Notes: generated by a model from the letters alone, not told the origin. Counted from the stretch's first letter, positions 1-6,644 are shown. The stretch: DNA of 6,900 bases from Caldifarciminota bacterium (GCA_029880025.1 JAOUPE010000087.1:1-6900), one strand, 5' to 3'. Program-made: numbers and translations.

Positions 1-53
1 TGGCTAAAATTTTCGGTCAAGCACACATTTTTTTAGAGGGACTTTCCTGAGAA

Positions 54-74
54 ACTGGGGCGATTTGCCCCAGT
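54..74. terminator. Strong GC-rich hairpin, possible terminator
   Basis: ACTGGGGC (54-61) and GCCCCAGT (67-74) form a perfect 8-bp stem with a 5-base loop. Read on the minus strand it is followed by TTTCTC, a weak U-tract, so it could end the paralogue transcript about 300 bases past the last stop codon. On the plus strand no T-tract follows. A REP-like repeat or mRNA 3' end structure is equally possible. Confidence 0.35.
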
Positions 75-91
75 CCTGATATAGAAGAATT

Positions 92-107
92 GAGGCAAGG
101 ATGCCTC
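92..107. repeat. Perfect hairpin GAGGCA-AGGA-TGCCTC
   Basis: A 6-bp stem closes a 4-base loop. On the plus strand a T-rich tract begins six bases later (113-125), so it is terminator-like but the spacing is loose. It lies 18 bp from the stronger hairpin at 54-74. Confidence 0.4.
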
Positions 108-124
108 TACTACATTTTTTCTTT

Positions 125-270
125 TATCTCAGTCTCTATTCGGTTAATTTCTTATCTCTGCTTTCTCTGCTATCTCTGCGGTTAAATTTCTTCCTCTTCT
201 GTGTCCTCTGTGGTTTATTTCTTCTCTCTGCTTTCTCTGCTATCTCTGCGGTTAAAATTTCCTTGTCTTC
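125..270. repeat. Pyrimidine-rich CTCTGC / CTCTGCGGTTAAA repeat array
   Basis: A 32-base segment occurs exactly at 155-186 and 225-256, exactly 70 bp apart. Between and beside these copies are degenerate versions (from about 125, and 191-221) that end in GGTTWAWTTTCTT. On the minus strand the theme is AACCGCAGAGATAGCAGAGA. I recall similar CAGAG-rich dispersed repeats between genes in many uncultivated bacteria. No coding capacity is evident. Confidence 0.75.
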
Positions 271-279
271 TTAAATATA

Positions 280-309
280 GAAGAGTCGAAATTTAGAAGC
301 CTCTTCGAC
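280..309. repeat. Alternative overlapping inverted repeats
   Basis: GAAGAG (280-285) pairs with CTCTTC (301-306), or GTCGAA (285-290) pairs with TTCGAC (304-309). The two stems overlap and are mutually exclusive. They lie about 65 bp beyond the stop codon of the downstream paralogue and have no T-tract. Confidence 0.35.
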
Positions 310-373
310 CAATAAGACAAAAATGTCGGTAACTTAGGAGGTCGTCTCCCGATATGAGTTAGGAGCAGAATTT

Positions 374-3343
374 TTATCTTAGAAGAATAAGTTCCTTTGT
401 AATAACCGAATTATCTTCTCTTTCTAATTGATAGAAATAAACTCCGGCTGGCAGTTTTCTACCTGAATCATCGGTTCCATTCCAATTAATCATTTGAGTG
501 CCTGGATTCTGAATACCGTCGACCAAATTATGGACCGTTCTACCGGTGATGTCATAAATCTTCAAAGAAACCTCTCCCCTCTTAGTTATCGAGTATTTTA
601 TCGTAGTCGTCTTTCGGAAAGGATTGGGTGAATTTGATAAGAGAATAGAAGTTAATTCAGATACGTTCTTTTGTTCTTCGATTCCTGGCGGTGGAAAGAA
701 TTTACCCCAGATGCGATACGCATTGTAACCTCTACCCCCAACTGTATCAGTCCATCCTTCATAGGCAACCAATGCTTGATTTCCTGCACCATGGACTATT
801 ACTGGATATCGCTGTCTTTTTGGTTGGTTTGAAACCGGAAAAGTATCAAGCACCCTTCCTGAAGTATTCACATGAGCGCCAAAAATATCGGAATTAGCAT
901 AGCCATTTCGATAGTCTTCCCAGACCATCACATAGTTGGTACCATCAAAGGTAAGTTGTGGAAAAGTCGTCACAAAAATTGCGGATGAGATTCGAATTCC
1001 AGCCGTGTCTAATACAATACCGTTAGTATTCACCCTTGCCCCATAAATTTCCCATTCCATAGCTCGGTCGTCCTGCCAGATAACAAAATATTTGTTCCCA
1101 TCGAAAACAAGCCGGGGAAATTTTTGCCAACTTGTTGCGGTTGAGATGGGTATTCCGGCAGTATCTACAACTGTTCCCACTGTGGTGACCCGAGTTCCAT
1201 AAATGTCGTATTGTCCTCTTCGATGGTCCTGCCAGACGACAAAATAATTGTTGCCGCTAAAAACAACCTGAGGAAACCTTTGGTAACTATTTGCGATAGA
1301 GATTGGAATACCGGTTGGGTCTAAAACGTTGCCATACATATCAACTCGTGCCCCATAAATGTCATAGTAATACCCAGCTCGAGTATCTTCCCAGACAACA
1401 AAGTAATGGGCACCACCAAAAATAACCTGGAAATACGAATAATCGGTGATGGTCGTGGAAATTCTAATGCCATAAGGGAATAAGATTCTTCCGGCTGTGT
1501 CCACCTGTGTGCCATAAAAGTCAGTATAACTTCCCGACCTTGTGTCTAACCAGACGATAAAATATCTGTTGTTACCAAAGGCAACTTGTGGGGAATATTG
1601 GTCATAACTTTCGGCTGAGATTAGTATTCCTGCCGTATCTAAGACCACTCCATCTGAATTTACTCGAGCACCATAAATATCGTAATTTCCTATTCTTGTA
1701 TCGTCCCATACAACAAAGTAATAGTTGCTGCCAAAAACAATCCGAGGATTCCTTTGGTCATAAGGTGCGGTCGAGATTGGGATTCCGGTTGGGTCTAAGA
1801 TTGCTCCAGTAGAATTCACTCGAGCGCCATAAATGTCGGAATAGCCACTCCTATAGTCCCCCCATACTACCAAGTAATTTGTGCCATCAAAAGCCATTTG
1901 CGGTTGCGTTTGTTTGTTAGTACCCAGCGAGAGGAGAATACCGTCTGGGTCTAATATTATCCCTTCATTAGTTACTCGTGCACCAAAGATATCTTCGTCG
2001 AAACGGCGGTCCTGCCAGACTACAAAATAGTTTGCGCCCGCCCAAACGACAGATGGCAGATACTTGTTACCAACCGATGTTGTACAGATTTCGATGCCGT
2101 CTGGGTCCAAGACGATTCCGTCAGTATTTATTCTTGCTCCGTAAATACTTCTTGGGCTAGTTCGCCGATCTTCCCAGACTACAAAATAATTAATTCCATC
2201 AAATGCAACTTGAGGCCATTCTTGGCGATAATCTTCAGTTGAAATTGGAATTCCTGTATCATCTAAGACTATCCCATCGGTGCTTACTCGTGCGCCATAA
2301 ATGTCTTCATAGGATAGAGAATCGAGTTCATCTTTGTATTTGAACAAATCGCTTTTTAATTTTATCCTGCAGACCTTATAAATATTTTGAATGGTCATAT
2401 TTCGCGAATCTTGCCAGGTAACAAAGAAGTTGCCGCCACCAAAAGTTACGGCAGGATACTCCTGCCAGTCGGGTGCGGTTGAGATAGGAATTCCGGCTGA
2501 ATCCAAAACCATTCCGGCAGTATCAATCCGTGCTCCATAGATATCTTTCGAAGTGTCGCTTCGCTCATCTGACCAGACAACAAAGTAATTGGTACCGTCA
2601 AAAGAGACTGCCGGTTCATCTTGGTCTTCGAATGCTGTATCAATTGGGATGCCTGATGGGTCTAATACCATACCGTTGGTACTTATTCTGGTTCCGTAAA
2701 TATCAAAACGGTCTCTGTATTCTGCCCAAGCCACAAAGAAATTTGAAAGTCCGAAGGTTACAGATGGTCGATATCTTTCATAATTGGTGGTGCAGATGGT
2801 AATCGGCGTCGTGTCTAAGACGACACCGGCAGGGCTTATCCTGGCACCAAAAATATTCTCGTAATCTTCATCTGTCCAAACCACCAGATAATTTTCACCA
2901 AACGCAACCGAAGGTCTATCATATTCCCAATCGGTTTCAGCCACGGCAATTTTGATTGCTGGTTTATCCAACACTTCACCGGTTGGGCTTACCCTGGCAC
3001 CGAAAACTACTTCAAATTCATCATCAACCCAAACCACGAAATAGTTTGTGCCATCGAAAGCGATAGAAGGGGCTATTTGCTCATATTCAGCCGGACCGTA
3101 AGCTATAGTTGTATCAATCAAAAACTCTCCCTGAAGGGTTTTCTCTGTCATTCTATGTTTGTTCCTTGCGAATTGCGAACAGCTGGAAACATTATGCATT
3201 TTGCAGTGGTGGGTTACCTGCTCAACTACTTCTCTCGCGTCAAAGGGAACATTTTCGATGTTGTTCTTTGCATAAATTGTAGAAAATGGGTTTACCAGTA
3301 ATAAAAACCCAAAGAATAACGTAACTACTTTAATCAAAGCCAT
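374..3343 (-). CDS. Exported 15-unit beta-propeller-like repeat protein with FlgD-like/T9SS-type sorting tail (downstream paralogue, 989 aa)
   Basis: Residues 1-25 form a signal peptide: Lys5, a hydrophobic core, and a likely cut after STIYA. A linker with two Cys follows to about residue 90. Fifteen units of about 50 residues fill 92-883 on the pattern P-x-V-x-F-x-x-x-N-Y-F-V-V-W-x-D-x-R, then DIYGARV, G-x-V-L-D and GIPIST. The W-x-D-x-R...DIY core resembles TolB/PD40 propeller repeats, and four predicted strands per unit fit a propeller blade. Unit 5 has 32 residues between Arg314 and Asp347 where other units have about 3-7. Unit 15 is degenerate. Residues 904-989 are a FlgD Ig-like / type IX sorting tail: NSPNPF, KIYDITGR, WNGTDDSGRKLPAGVYFY, and a basic end KELILLR. 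The start is set by AAGGAGG five bases before ATG. It lies 31 bp downstream of its paralogue, probably in the same operon. The product is likely secreted or surface-bound. The binding partner is unknown and no catalytic motif is visible. Confidence 0.93.
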   Translation of the reverse strand: MALIKVVTLFFGFLLLVNPFSTIYAKNNIENVPFDAREVVEQVTHHCKMHNVSSCSQFARNKHRMTEKTLQGEFLIDTTIAYGPAEYEQIAPSIAFDGTNYFVVWVDDEFEVVFGARVSPTGEVLDKPAIKIAVAETDWEYDRPSVAFGENYLVVWTDEDYENIFGARISPAGVVLDTTPITICTTNYERYRPSVTFGLSNFFVAWAEYRDRFDIYGTRISTNGMVLDPSGIPIDTAFEDQDEPAVSFDGTNYFVVWSDERSDTSKDIYGARIDTAGMVLDSAGIPISTAPDWQEYPAVTFGGGNFFVTWQDSRNMTIQNIYKVCRIKLKSDLFKYKDELDSLSYEDIYGARVSTDGIVLDDTGIPISTEDYRQEWPQVAFDGINYFVVWEDRRTSPRSIYGARINTDGIVLDPDGIEICTTSVGNKYLPSVVWAGANYFVVWQDRRFDEDIFGARVTNEGIILDPDGILLSLGTNKQTQPQMAFDGTNYLVVWGDYRSGYSDIYGARVNSTGAILDPTGIPISTAPYDQRNPRIVFGSNYYFVVWDDTRIGNYDIYGARVNSDGVVLDTAGILISAESYDQYSPQVAFGNNRYFIVWLDTRSGSYTDFYGTQVDTAGRILFPYGIRISTTITDYSYFQVIFGGAHYFVVWEDTRAGYYYDIYGARVDMYGNVLDPTGIPISIANSYQRFPQVVFSGNNYFVVWQDHRRGQYDIYGTRVTTVGTVVDTAGIPISTATSWQKFPRLVFDGNKYFVIWQDDRAMEWEIYGARVNTNGIVLDTAGIRISSAIFVTTFPQLTFDGTNYVMVWEDYRNGYANSDIFGAHVNTSGRVLDTFPVSNQPKRQRYPVIVHGAGNQALVAYEGWTDTVGGRGYNAYRIWGKFFPPPGIEEQKNVSELTSILLSNSPNPFRKTTTIKYSITKRGEVSLKIYDITGRTVHNLVDGIQNPGTQMINWNGTDDSGRKLPAGVYFYQLEREDNSVITKELILLR
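431..485 (-). repeat. 55-bp exact repeat in the sorting tail, downstream paralogue
   Basis: Identical partner of 3432-3486, encoding residues 954-971. The identity breaks immediately on both sides. Confidence 0.9.
695..3070 (-). repeat. Array of 15 propeller-blade-like protein repeats, downstream paralogue
   Basis: Residues 92-883 divide into 15 units that match those of the upstream paralogue in number and order, so the array expanded before the gene duplicated. Unit 5 carries an extra loop of about 27 residues (within 2306-2401). Unit 15 has lost the D-x-R and DIYGAR signatures. Confidence 0.85.
2306..2401 (-). other. In-frame extra segment within repeat unit 5 of the downstream paralogue
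   Basis: The bases encode residues 315-346, between W-Q-D-S-R and DIYGARV. About 27 residues exceed the usual loop. They are rich in Lys, Asp and Leu (including KSDLFKYKDELDS), unlike the repeats around them. The segment contains nested inverted repeats: AGGATA (2311-2316) with TATCCT (2363-2368), and GTTCA (2326-2330) with TGAAC (2341-2345). The upstream paralogue lacks it. It may be a small inserted element or a locally grown loop. Confidence 0.6.
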
Positions 3344-3355
3344 TTTAGCCTCCTT
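3240..3355 (-). repeat. SD plus signal-peptide block, copy in the downstream paralogue
   Basis: Ungapped partner of 6139-6254 with about 110 of 116 bases identical. It includes 12 bp of the 31-bp spacer between the genes, so the duplicated unit carried its own ribosome binding site. Mismatches cluster at 3296-3299 and 3320-3322. Confidence 0.85.
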
Positions 3356-3374
3356 TTTTGTCTAATCCTTATCT
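3344..3374 (-). other. 31-bp spacer between the two paralogues
   Basis: The spacer runs from the TAG stop of the upstream gene to the ATG of the downstream gene. It contains AAAAAAGGAGG and no hairpin or T-tract terminator. This supports co-transcription of the pair, with separate translation initiation for the second gene. Confidence 0.7.
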
Positions 3375-6242
3375 CTATCTAAGAATCACAAGTTCTTTGG
3401 TTTCAGAAGTTACGTTTGAGGTTTTGAGGCAATAGAAATAAACTCCGGCTGGCAGTTTTCTACCTGAATCATCGGTTCCATTCCAACGGATTGAATATGT
3501 GCCTGGTTTTTTGTTATCATTCACCAAGTTGCGGACTAATTTGCCAGCGATGTCATAAATTTTAATTGAAACTTCTCCGCTTTTCCTTACTGAGTATTTT
3601 ATCGCAGTAGAACGATTAAATGGATTAGGTGAGTTCATAAAGATTGGTGAATTTAAATCTGTTGTAACTTTTGATTCTTCTATCCCAAGAGCCGGAACGA
3701 ATTTACCCCAGATACGCATTGTGTTGTAAACCTTACTCATAACAGTATCTGTCCATCCTTGGTAGGTTATTAAAACTTGGTTTGCAGAACCAAGGGCAAG
3801 TGCCGGATAGCCCTGAAATTCGGGTGGAGTTGAAACGGAAAATGTATCAATCACAATACCCGAAGTGTTCACAATGGCACCATAGATATCTAAAAAAACA
3901 AGACCCTCTTCCCAGACTAATATAAAATTTGTGCCATCGAAAACAACTCGAGGATTTTTCTGCTGATTTATTGAAGTACAGATTGGTATTCCGGCGGGGT
4001 CTAAAACTATACCATCTCTACTTACTCTTGTGCCATATATATCAAAATCACTGGCGCCAGTTCTGTAATCTTGCCATACGACGAAGTAATTGTATCCATC
4101 AAAAGAAACTCGATGATTGTACCGCTGAAAATCTCCGGTTGAGATGGGAATTCCAATTGAGTCTAAAACTAATCCTGAAGATGTTACTCTTGCACCATAA
4201 ATACTGGTACGATAACCGTTTCTATAATCCTCCCAGAAAACGAAATAATTGAAAACATCAGAAACTACTTGTGGAGAATTTTTATCGCTACTTGCGGTAG
4301 AGATTGATATTCCGGTTGGATCAAGGATAGTCCCAGACCGATTAATCCTTGTACCACATATATAATGCCTGTAATCTTCCCAGACAACGAAGTAATTATC
4401 AGCACCGTAAACGATGTGATATAATGAGTTCTGATTAGTTGTTGTGGAGATTCGAATTCCATTTCGGTCTAAGACAATTCCATTAGGAAGAACTCGTGCT
4501 CCGTATATGTCATAATAATCTATCGACCTGTTATCCATCCAAATTATAAAGAAAGAATAATCACCCCAAACAAGCTGGGGAGAATATTGGATATAAGGTG
4601 CAGTAGAAATTGGTATACCAGCGGTATCCAAAACCTCGCCGAGCATACTCACTCTTGCTCCATAGATATCTATATCATTACCATTTCGCCGGTCTTCCCA
4701 GACAACCAAGTAACAATCAGTTCCTGCAATGACCTGAGGATTCGATTTATTACCGACTGCGATTGATATTGGAATTCCGGCTGGGTCTAAAATTATTCCG
4801 GTAGCACTAACGCGAGCCCCATAAATATCATACTTGCCTTTTCTATTATCCAGCCAGACAACAAGATAATCGGTCCCATTAGATGCAACTTGATTATTCA
4901 CCTGCTCATTAACCTCAGTAGAAAGGATGATACCGTTGGGGTCTAAATTGTTACCTTGGCGAGTAATCCGTGCTCCATAGATATCAAAATCATAACGACG
5001 GTCGGTCCAAACGACAAAATAATTGTTGCTACCAAAGACTACAGAAGGAAAATTTGCGCTTTCATGTAAAGTAGAAATTTCAATACCAGTCGGGTCCAAA
5101 ACTATCCCATTTGTATCTATCCGTGCCCCATAAATATCTCTTTCATGAGCGTAAACCGCGAAGTAATTTGTGCCATCGAACGTAACTGAAGGATACCACT
5201 GCCTACCAGTAGCAGTAGTAATACCAATCCCGGATGTATCTAAGACTGTGCCGTTCTGGTCCACTCTTGCCCCATAAATATCCCAGCCAACACCGCTTTG
5301 GTAATCATCCCAAACAACAAAGTAATTATTACCGCCAAAGGTTACGGATGGACGATACTGGTAAGAACTTGCAGTTGAGATAGCTATTCCATTTGTATCT
5401 AAGATTACCCCTTCGGTGTTGACCCTTGTTCCATAAATATCATAATTGTCATTTCGTAAATCAGACCAAGCAACAAAATAATTGGTTTCTCCAAAACATA
5501 CTGCTGGCTCAATTTGTTCGTCCCATGCGGTGTTAATCGGTATACCAGAGGGGTCTAATACTCTGCCGTTAGTATTTATTCTCGCACCATAGATGTCGCA
5601 GAATTCGCCGCCTCGGTCATCATGCCAAACCACAAAGAAATCGGAATTACCAAAGGTTACTGAAGGATGAAACCGCTCAGCGCAATTTGTTGTGCAAATG
5701 GTAATAGGGGTTGTATCAAGGACAATGCCATCGGTACTTATCCGTGCACCAAAAATGTCTCTTTCATCATAATCTTCCCAAACCACAAAGTAATTTTCAC
5801 CAAAAGCAACCGATATTACTTCATCGTCCTGACTTGTCGCAGCTTCGGCAATCATAATTCCAAATGTATCCAAAACTTCACCGGCTGGGGTTACCCGTGT
5901 GCCAATAATTGCTTCACGTTCGTAATCCACCCAAACCGCGAAATAGTTCGTGCCATCAAATGTGACAGCAGGAAAAAATTGTTCCCCTTGAGCGGGACCG
6001 GTAGCTCTGCTCGTATCAATCATAAATTCACCTTGAGGGTTTTCGGTTATTCTATGCAGGTTCTTTCTGAATCGTAATCGGTTATCAGCTTGATTCATGT
6101 TTTGCTGAGTTGTAACTTGTTCTATTACCTGCTCAACATCAAAAGGAACATTTTCGATGTTGTTCTTTGCATAAATTGTAGAAAATGGGTTTACAAGAAA
6201 TAAAAACCCAAAGAATAAATAAACTACTTTAATCAAAGCCAT
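3375..6242 (-). CDS. Exported 15-unit beta-propeller-like repeat protein with FlgD-like/T9SS-type sorting tail (upstream paralogue, 955 aa)
   Basis: This is the first gene of the pair. The signal peptide (1-25, cut after STIYA) differs from that of the downstream paralogue at two positions. Fifteen repeat units span residues 91-848, with the same W-x-D-x-R...DIYGARV...GxVLD...GIPIST plan and the same order of unit peculiarities, for example TTPITICTTN in unit 2 and a degenerate unit 15 with YQGWTDTV and RIWGKF. Units 6 and 11 have shortened loops (AHERDIYG; YRHYICG). The 86-residue tail (870-955) has NSPNPF, KIYDIAGK, WNGTDDSGRKLPAGVYFY and KELVILR, as in FlgD Ig-like and type IX secretion sorting domains. 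In Bacteroidetes such tails direct passage across the outer membrane; that this organism does the same is inferred. AAGGAGG sits five bases before the ATG. Repeats and tail are certain, the propeller fold is likely, and the biological role is unknown. Confidence 0.93.
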   Translation of the reverse strand: MALIKVVYLFFGFLFLVNPFSTIYAKNNIENVPFDVEQVIEQVTTQQNMNQADNRLRFRKNLHRITENPQGEFMIDTSRATGPAQGEQFFPAVTFDGTNYFAVWVDYEREAIIGTRVTPAGEVLDTFGIMIAEAATSQDDEVISVAFGENYFVVWEDYDERDIFGARISTDGIVLDTTPITICTTNCAERFHPSVTFGNSDFFVVWHDDRGGEFCDIYGARINTNGRVLDPSGIPINTAWDEQIEPAVCFGETNYFVAWSDLRNDNYDIYGTRVNTEGVILDTNGIAISTASSYQYRPSVTFGGNNYFVVWDDYQSGVGWDIYGARVDQNGTVLDTSGIGITTATGRQWYPSVTFDGTNYFAVYAHERDIYGARIDTNGIVLDPTGIEISTLHESANFPSVVFGSNNYFVVWTDRRYDFDIYGARITRQGNNLDPNGIILSTEVNEQVNNQVASNGTDYLVVWLDNRKGKYDIYGARVSATGIILDPAGIPISIAVGNKSNPQVIAGTDCYLVVWEDRRNGNDIDIYGARVSMLGEVLDTAGIPISTAPYIQYSPQLVWGDYSFFIIWMDNRSIDYYDIYGARVLPNGIVLDRNGIRISTTTNQNSLYHIVYGADNYFVVWEDYRHYICGTRINRSGTILDPTGISISTASSDKNSPQVVSDVFNYFVFWEDYRNGYRTSIYGARVTSSGLVLDSIGIPISTGDFQRYNHRVSFDGYNYFVVWQDYRTGASDFDIYGTRVSRDGIVLDPAGIPICTSINQQKNPRVVFDGTNFILVWEEGLVFLDIYGAIVNTSGIVIDTFSVSTPPEFQGYPALALGSANQVLITYQGWTDTVMSKVYNTMRIWGKFVPALGIEESKVTTDLNSPIFMNSPNPFNRSTAIKYSVRKSGEVSIKIYDIAGKLVRNLVNDNKKPGTYSIRWNGTDDSGRKLPAGVYFYCLKTSNVTSETKELVILR
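3432..3486 (-). repeat. 55-bp exact repeat in the sorting tail, upstream paralogue
   Basis: Identical base for base to 431-485. It encodes WNGTDDSGRKLPAGVYFY, the core of the FlgD-like tail. Identity extends to every synonymous position, while flanking tail codons differ between the genes. Confidence 0.9.
3699..5972 (-). repeat. Array of 15 propeller-blade-like protein repeats, upstream paralogue
   Basis: Residues 91-848 divide into 15 units of about 46-54 residues. The most constant positions are N-Y-F-V-V-W, D-x-R, DIYGARV, a Gly four residues on, L-D, and G-I-P-I-S. DNA periodicity is about 150 bp, but units have drifted and none are identical. Fifteen blades could form two propellers (for example 7 plus 8); that split is a guess. 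Confidence 0.85.
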
Positions 6243-6254
6243 TTTAGCCTCCTT
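6139..6254 (-). repeat. SD plus signal-peptide block, copy in the upstream paralogue
   Basis: These 116 bp align without gaps to 3240-3355 with six mismatches by my count, covering the AAGGAGG, the start codon and about the first 35 codons. Similarity stops sharply just upstream of the SD, where the next bases differ. The repeat cores of the two genes are far more diverged. Confidence 0.85.
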
Positions 6255-6274
6255 GGGTAATTACCCTAATTAGG
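6255..6274. promoter_or_regulatory. Two overlapping perfect palindromes next to the Shine-Dalgarno sequence
   Basis: GGGTAATTACCC (6255-6266) is a perfect 12-bp palindrome, and it overlaps CCTAATTAGG (6265-6274), a perfect 10-bp palindrome. Both are centred on AATT. The first abuts the AAGGAGG of the upstream paralogue, so a protein or RNA structure formed here could block ribosome access. Confidence 0.5.
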
Positions 6275-6283
6275 CTTTGTTTT

Positions 6284-6305
6284 TACTTCTTAAGCTTAAG
6301 AAGTA
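6284..6305. promoter_or_regulatory. Perfect 22-bp palindrome, candidate operator or hairpin
   Basis: The half-site TACTTCTTAAG is followed without a spacer by its exact reverse complement. With one T:T mismatch the symmetry extends to 6280-6309. It lies 41 bp upstream of the ATG at 6242. A perfect dyad with no loop and AT-rich arms fits the binding site of a dimeric regulator better than an intrinsic terminator. As RNA it could still fold into a long hairpin. Symmetry is seen; function is inferred. Confidence 0.6.
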
Positions 6306-6453
6306 TAAATATCTATTGGGGCGGATAATTCTTAATTCAAGGATTTCATGCTCCACCCTTTATAAACCGAAACCCTTAGTTTTTAGTATTACTCTGGGCA
6401 GAAAGCTGGGCAGTTTTCCTCGGATTTTGATTGAAAACCTCGCCATACTTTCT

Positions 6454-6475
6454 AACCCAGTCCATTCTTTGGGTT
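6454..6475 (-). repeat. Inverted repeat at the predicted 5' end of the operon transcript
   Basis: AACCCA (6454-6459) and TGGGTT (6470-6475) are exact reverse complements around a 10-base loop. On the minus strand this hairpin would occupy the first ~20 nt of the transcript from the 6481-6509 promoter, a position where hairpins can stabilise mRNA 5' ends. The stem is short, so the call is modest. Confidence 0.35.
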
Positions 6476-6480
6476 GATTG

Positions 6481-6509
6481 AATATATATATAAATCAGGA
6501 TTTTGTCAA
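6481..6509 (-). promoter_or_regulatory. Near-consensus sigma70-type promoter for the paralogue operon
   Basis: On the minus strand a perfect TTGACA (6509-6504) is followed after 17 bases by TATATT (6486-6481), five of six matches to the consensus -10. Transcription would begin near 6474 and give a leader of about 230 nt before the ATG at 6242. The alternating TA tract also allows a -10 two bases earlier. This is the best promoter match I see between the divergent genes. Confidence 0.55.
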
Positions 6510-6544
6510 GCGTTTTATTTGAAACCTCTGAAAATGTCATTTTT

Positions 6545-6571
6545 ACCACGAAAGCACGAAATCACGAAATT
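6545..6571 (+). repeat. CACGAAA-type repeat, forward copy
   Basis: The segment ACCACGAAAGCACGAAATC followed by ACGAAATT is built of the 7-9 bp theme CACGAAA. It is nearly complementary to 6657-6683 and so could pair with it as a long imperfect stem. Confidence 0.7.
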
Positions 6572-6644
6572 TCTAAGATGTTGACCCGAATCGGGAAATT
6601 TTACCTCTTTTTCGTGCCCAGCTCCTTGCCCGATTTGGTCTATT

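Larger units (their letters stand above)
6243..6474 (-). other. Predicted long structured 5' leader of the paralogue operon
   Basis: If transcription starts at the 6481-6509 promoter, the mRNA carries about 230 nt before the first gene. Reading in the direction of transcription, the leader holds a hairpin at its very 5' end (6454-6475), two copies of CTGCCCAG 12 bp apart (6406-6413 and 6394-6401), three palindromes (6284-6305, 6265-6274, 6255-6266), and then AAGGAGG. I recognise no known riboswitch class. The palindromes are discussed separately. A shorter transcript from an unrecognised promoter nearer the gene is possible. Confidence 0.35.

Noticed and set aside
3..50. Possible 3' end of a plus-strand gene (open to TGA at 48-50) followed by the 54-74 hairpin
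   Set aside because: Only about 15 codons are visible, with no recognisable residues, and the hairpin lacks a T-tract on this strand. It cannot be supported without upstream sequence.
155..256. CRISPR-like direct repeats
   Set aside because: Only two exact copies exist, the intervening sequence is itself a degenerate version of the repeat, and no cas gene is nearby.
5667..6077. Plus-strand open frame of 136 codons
   Set aside because: It lies wholly inside the minus-strand repeat protein and has no SD or family resemblance. It is a shadow created by the repeated codon pattern, as are the shorter plus-strand frames at 691-897, 1588-1812, 1978-2160, 2530-2802, 3077-3301 and 3929-4252.
6243..6474. 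Known riboswitch in the operon leader
   Set aside because: I could not match the hairpins or conserved cores to any riboswitch class I know, and the downstream genes suggest no metabolite.
6277..6477. Plus-strand open frame of 66 codons in the operon leader region
   Set aside because: It has no SD, starts within the 22-bp palindrome, and runs against the predicted leader transcript. I see no recognisable domain.
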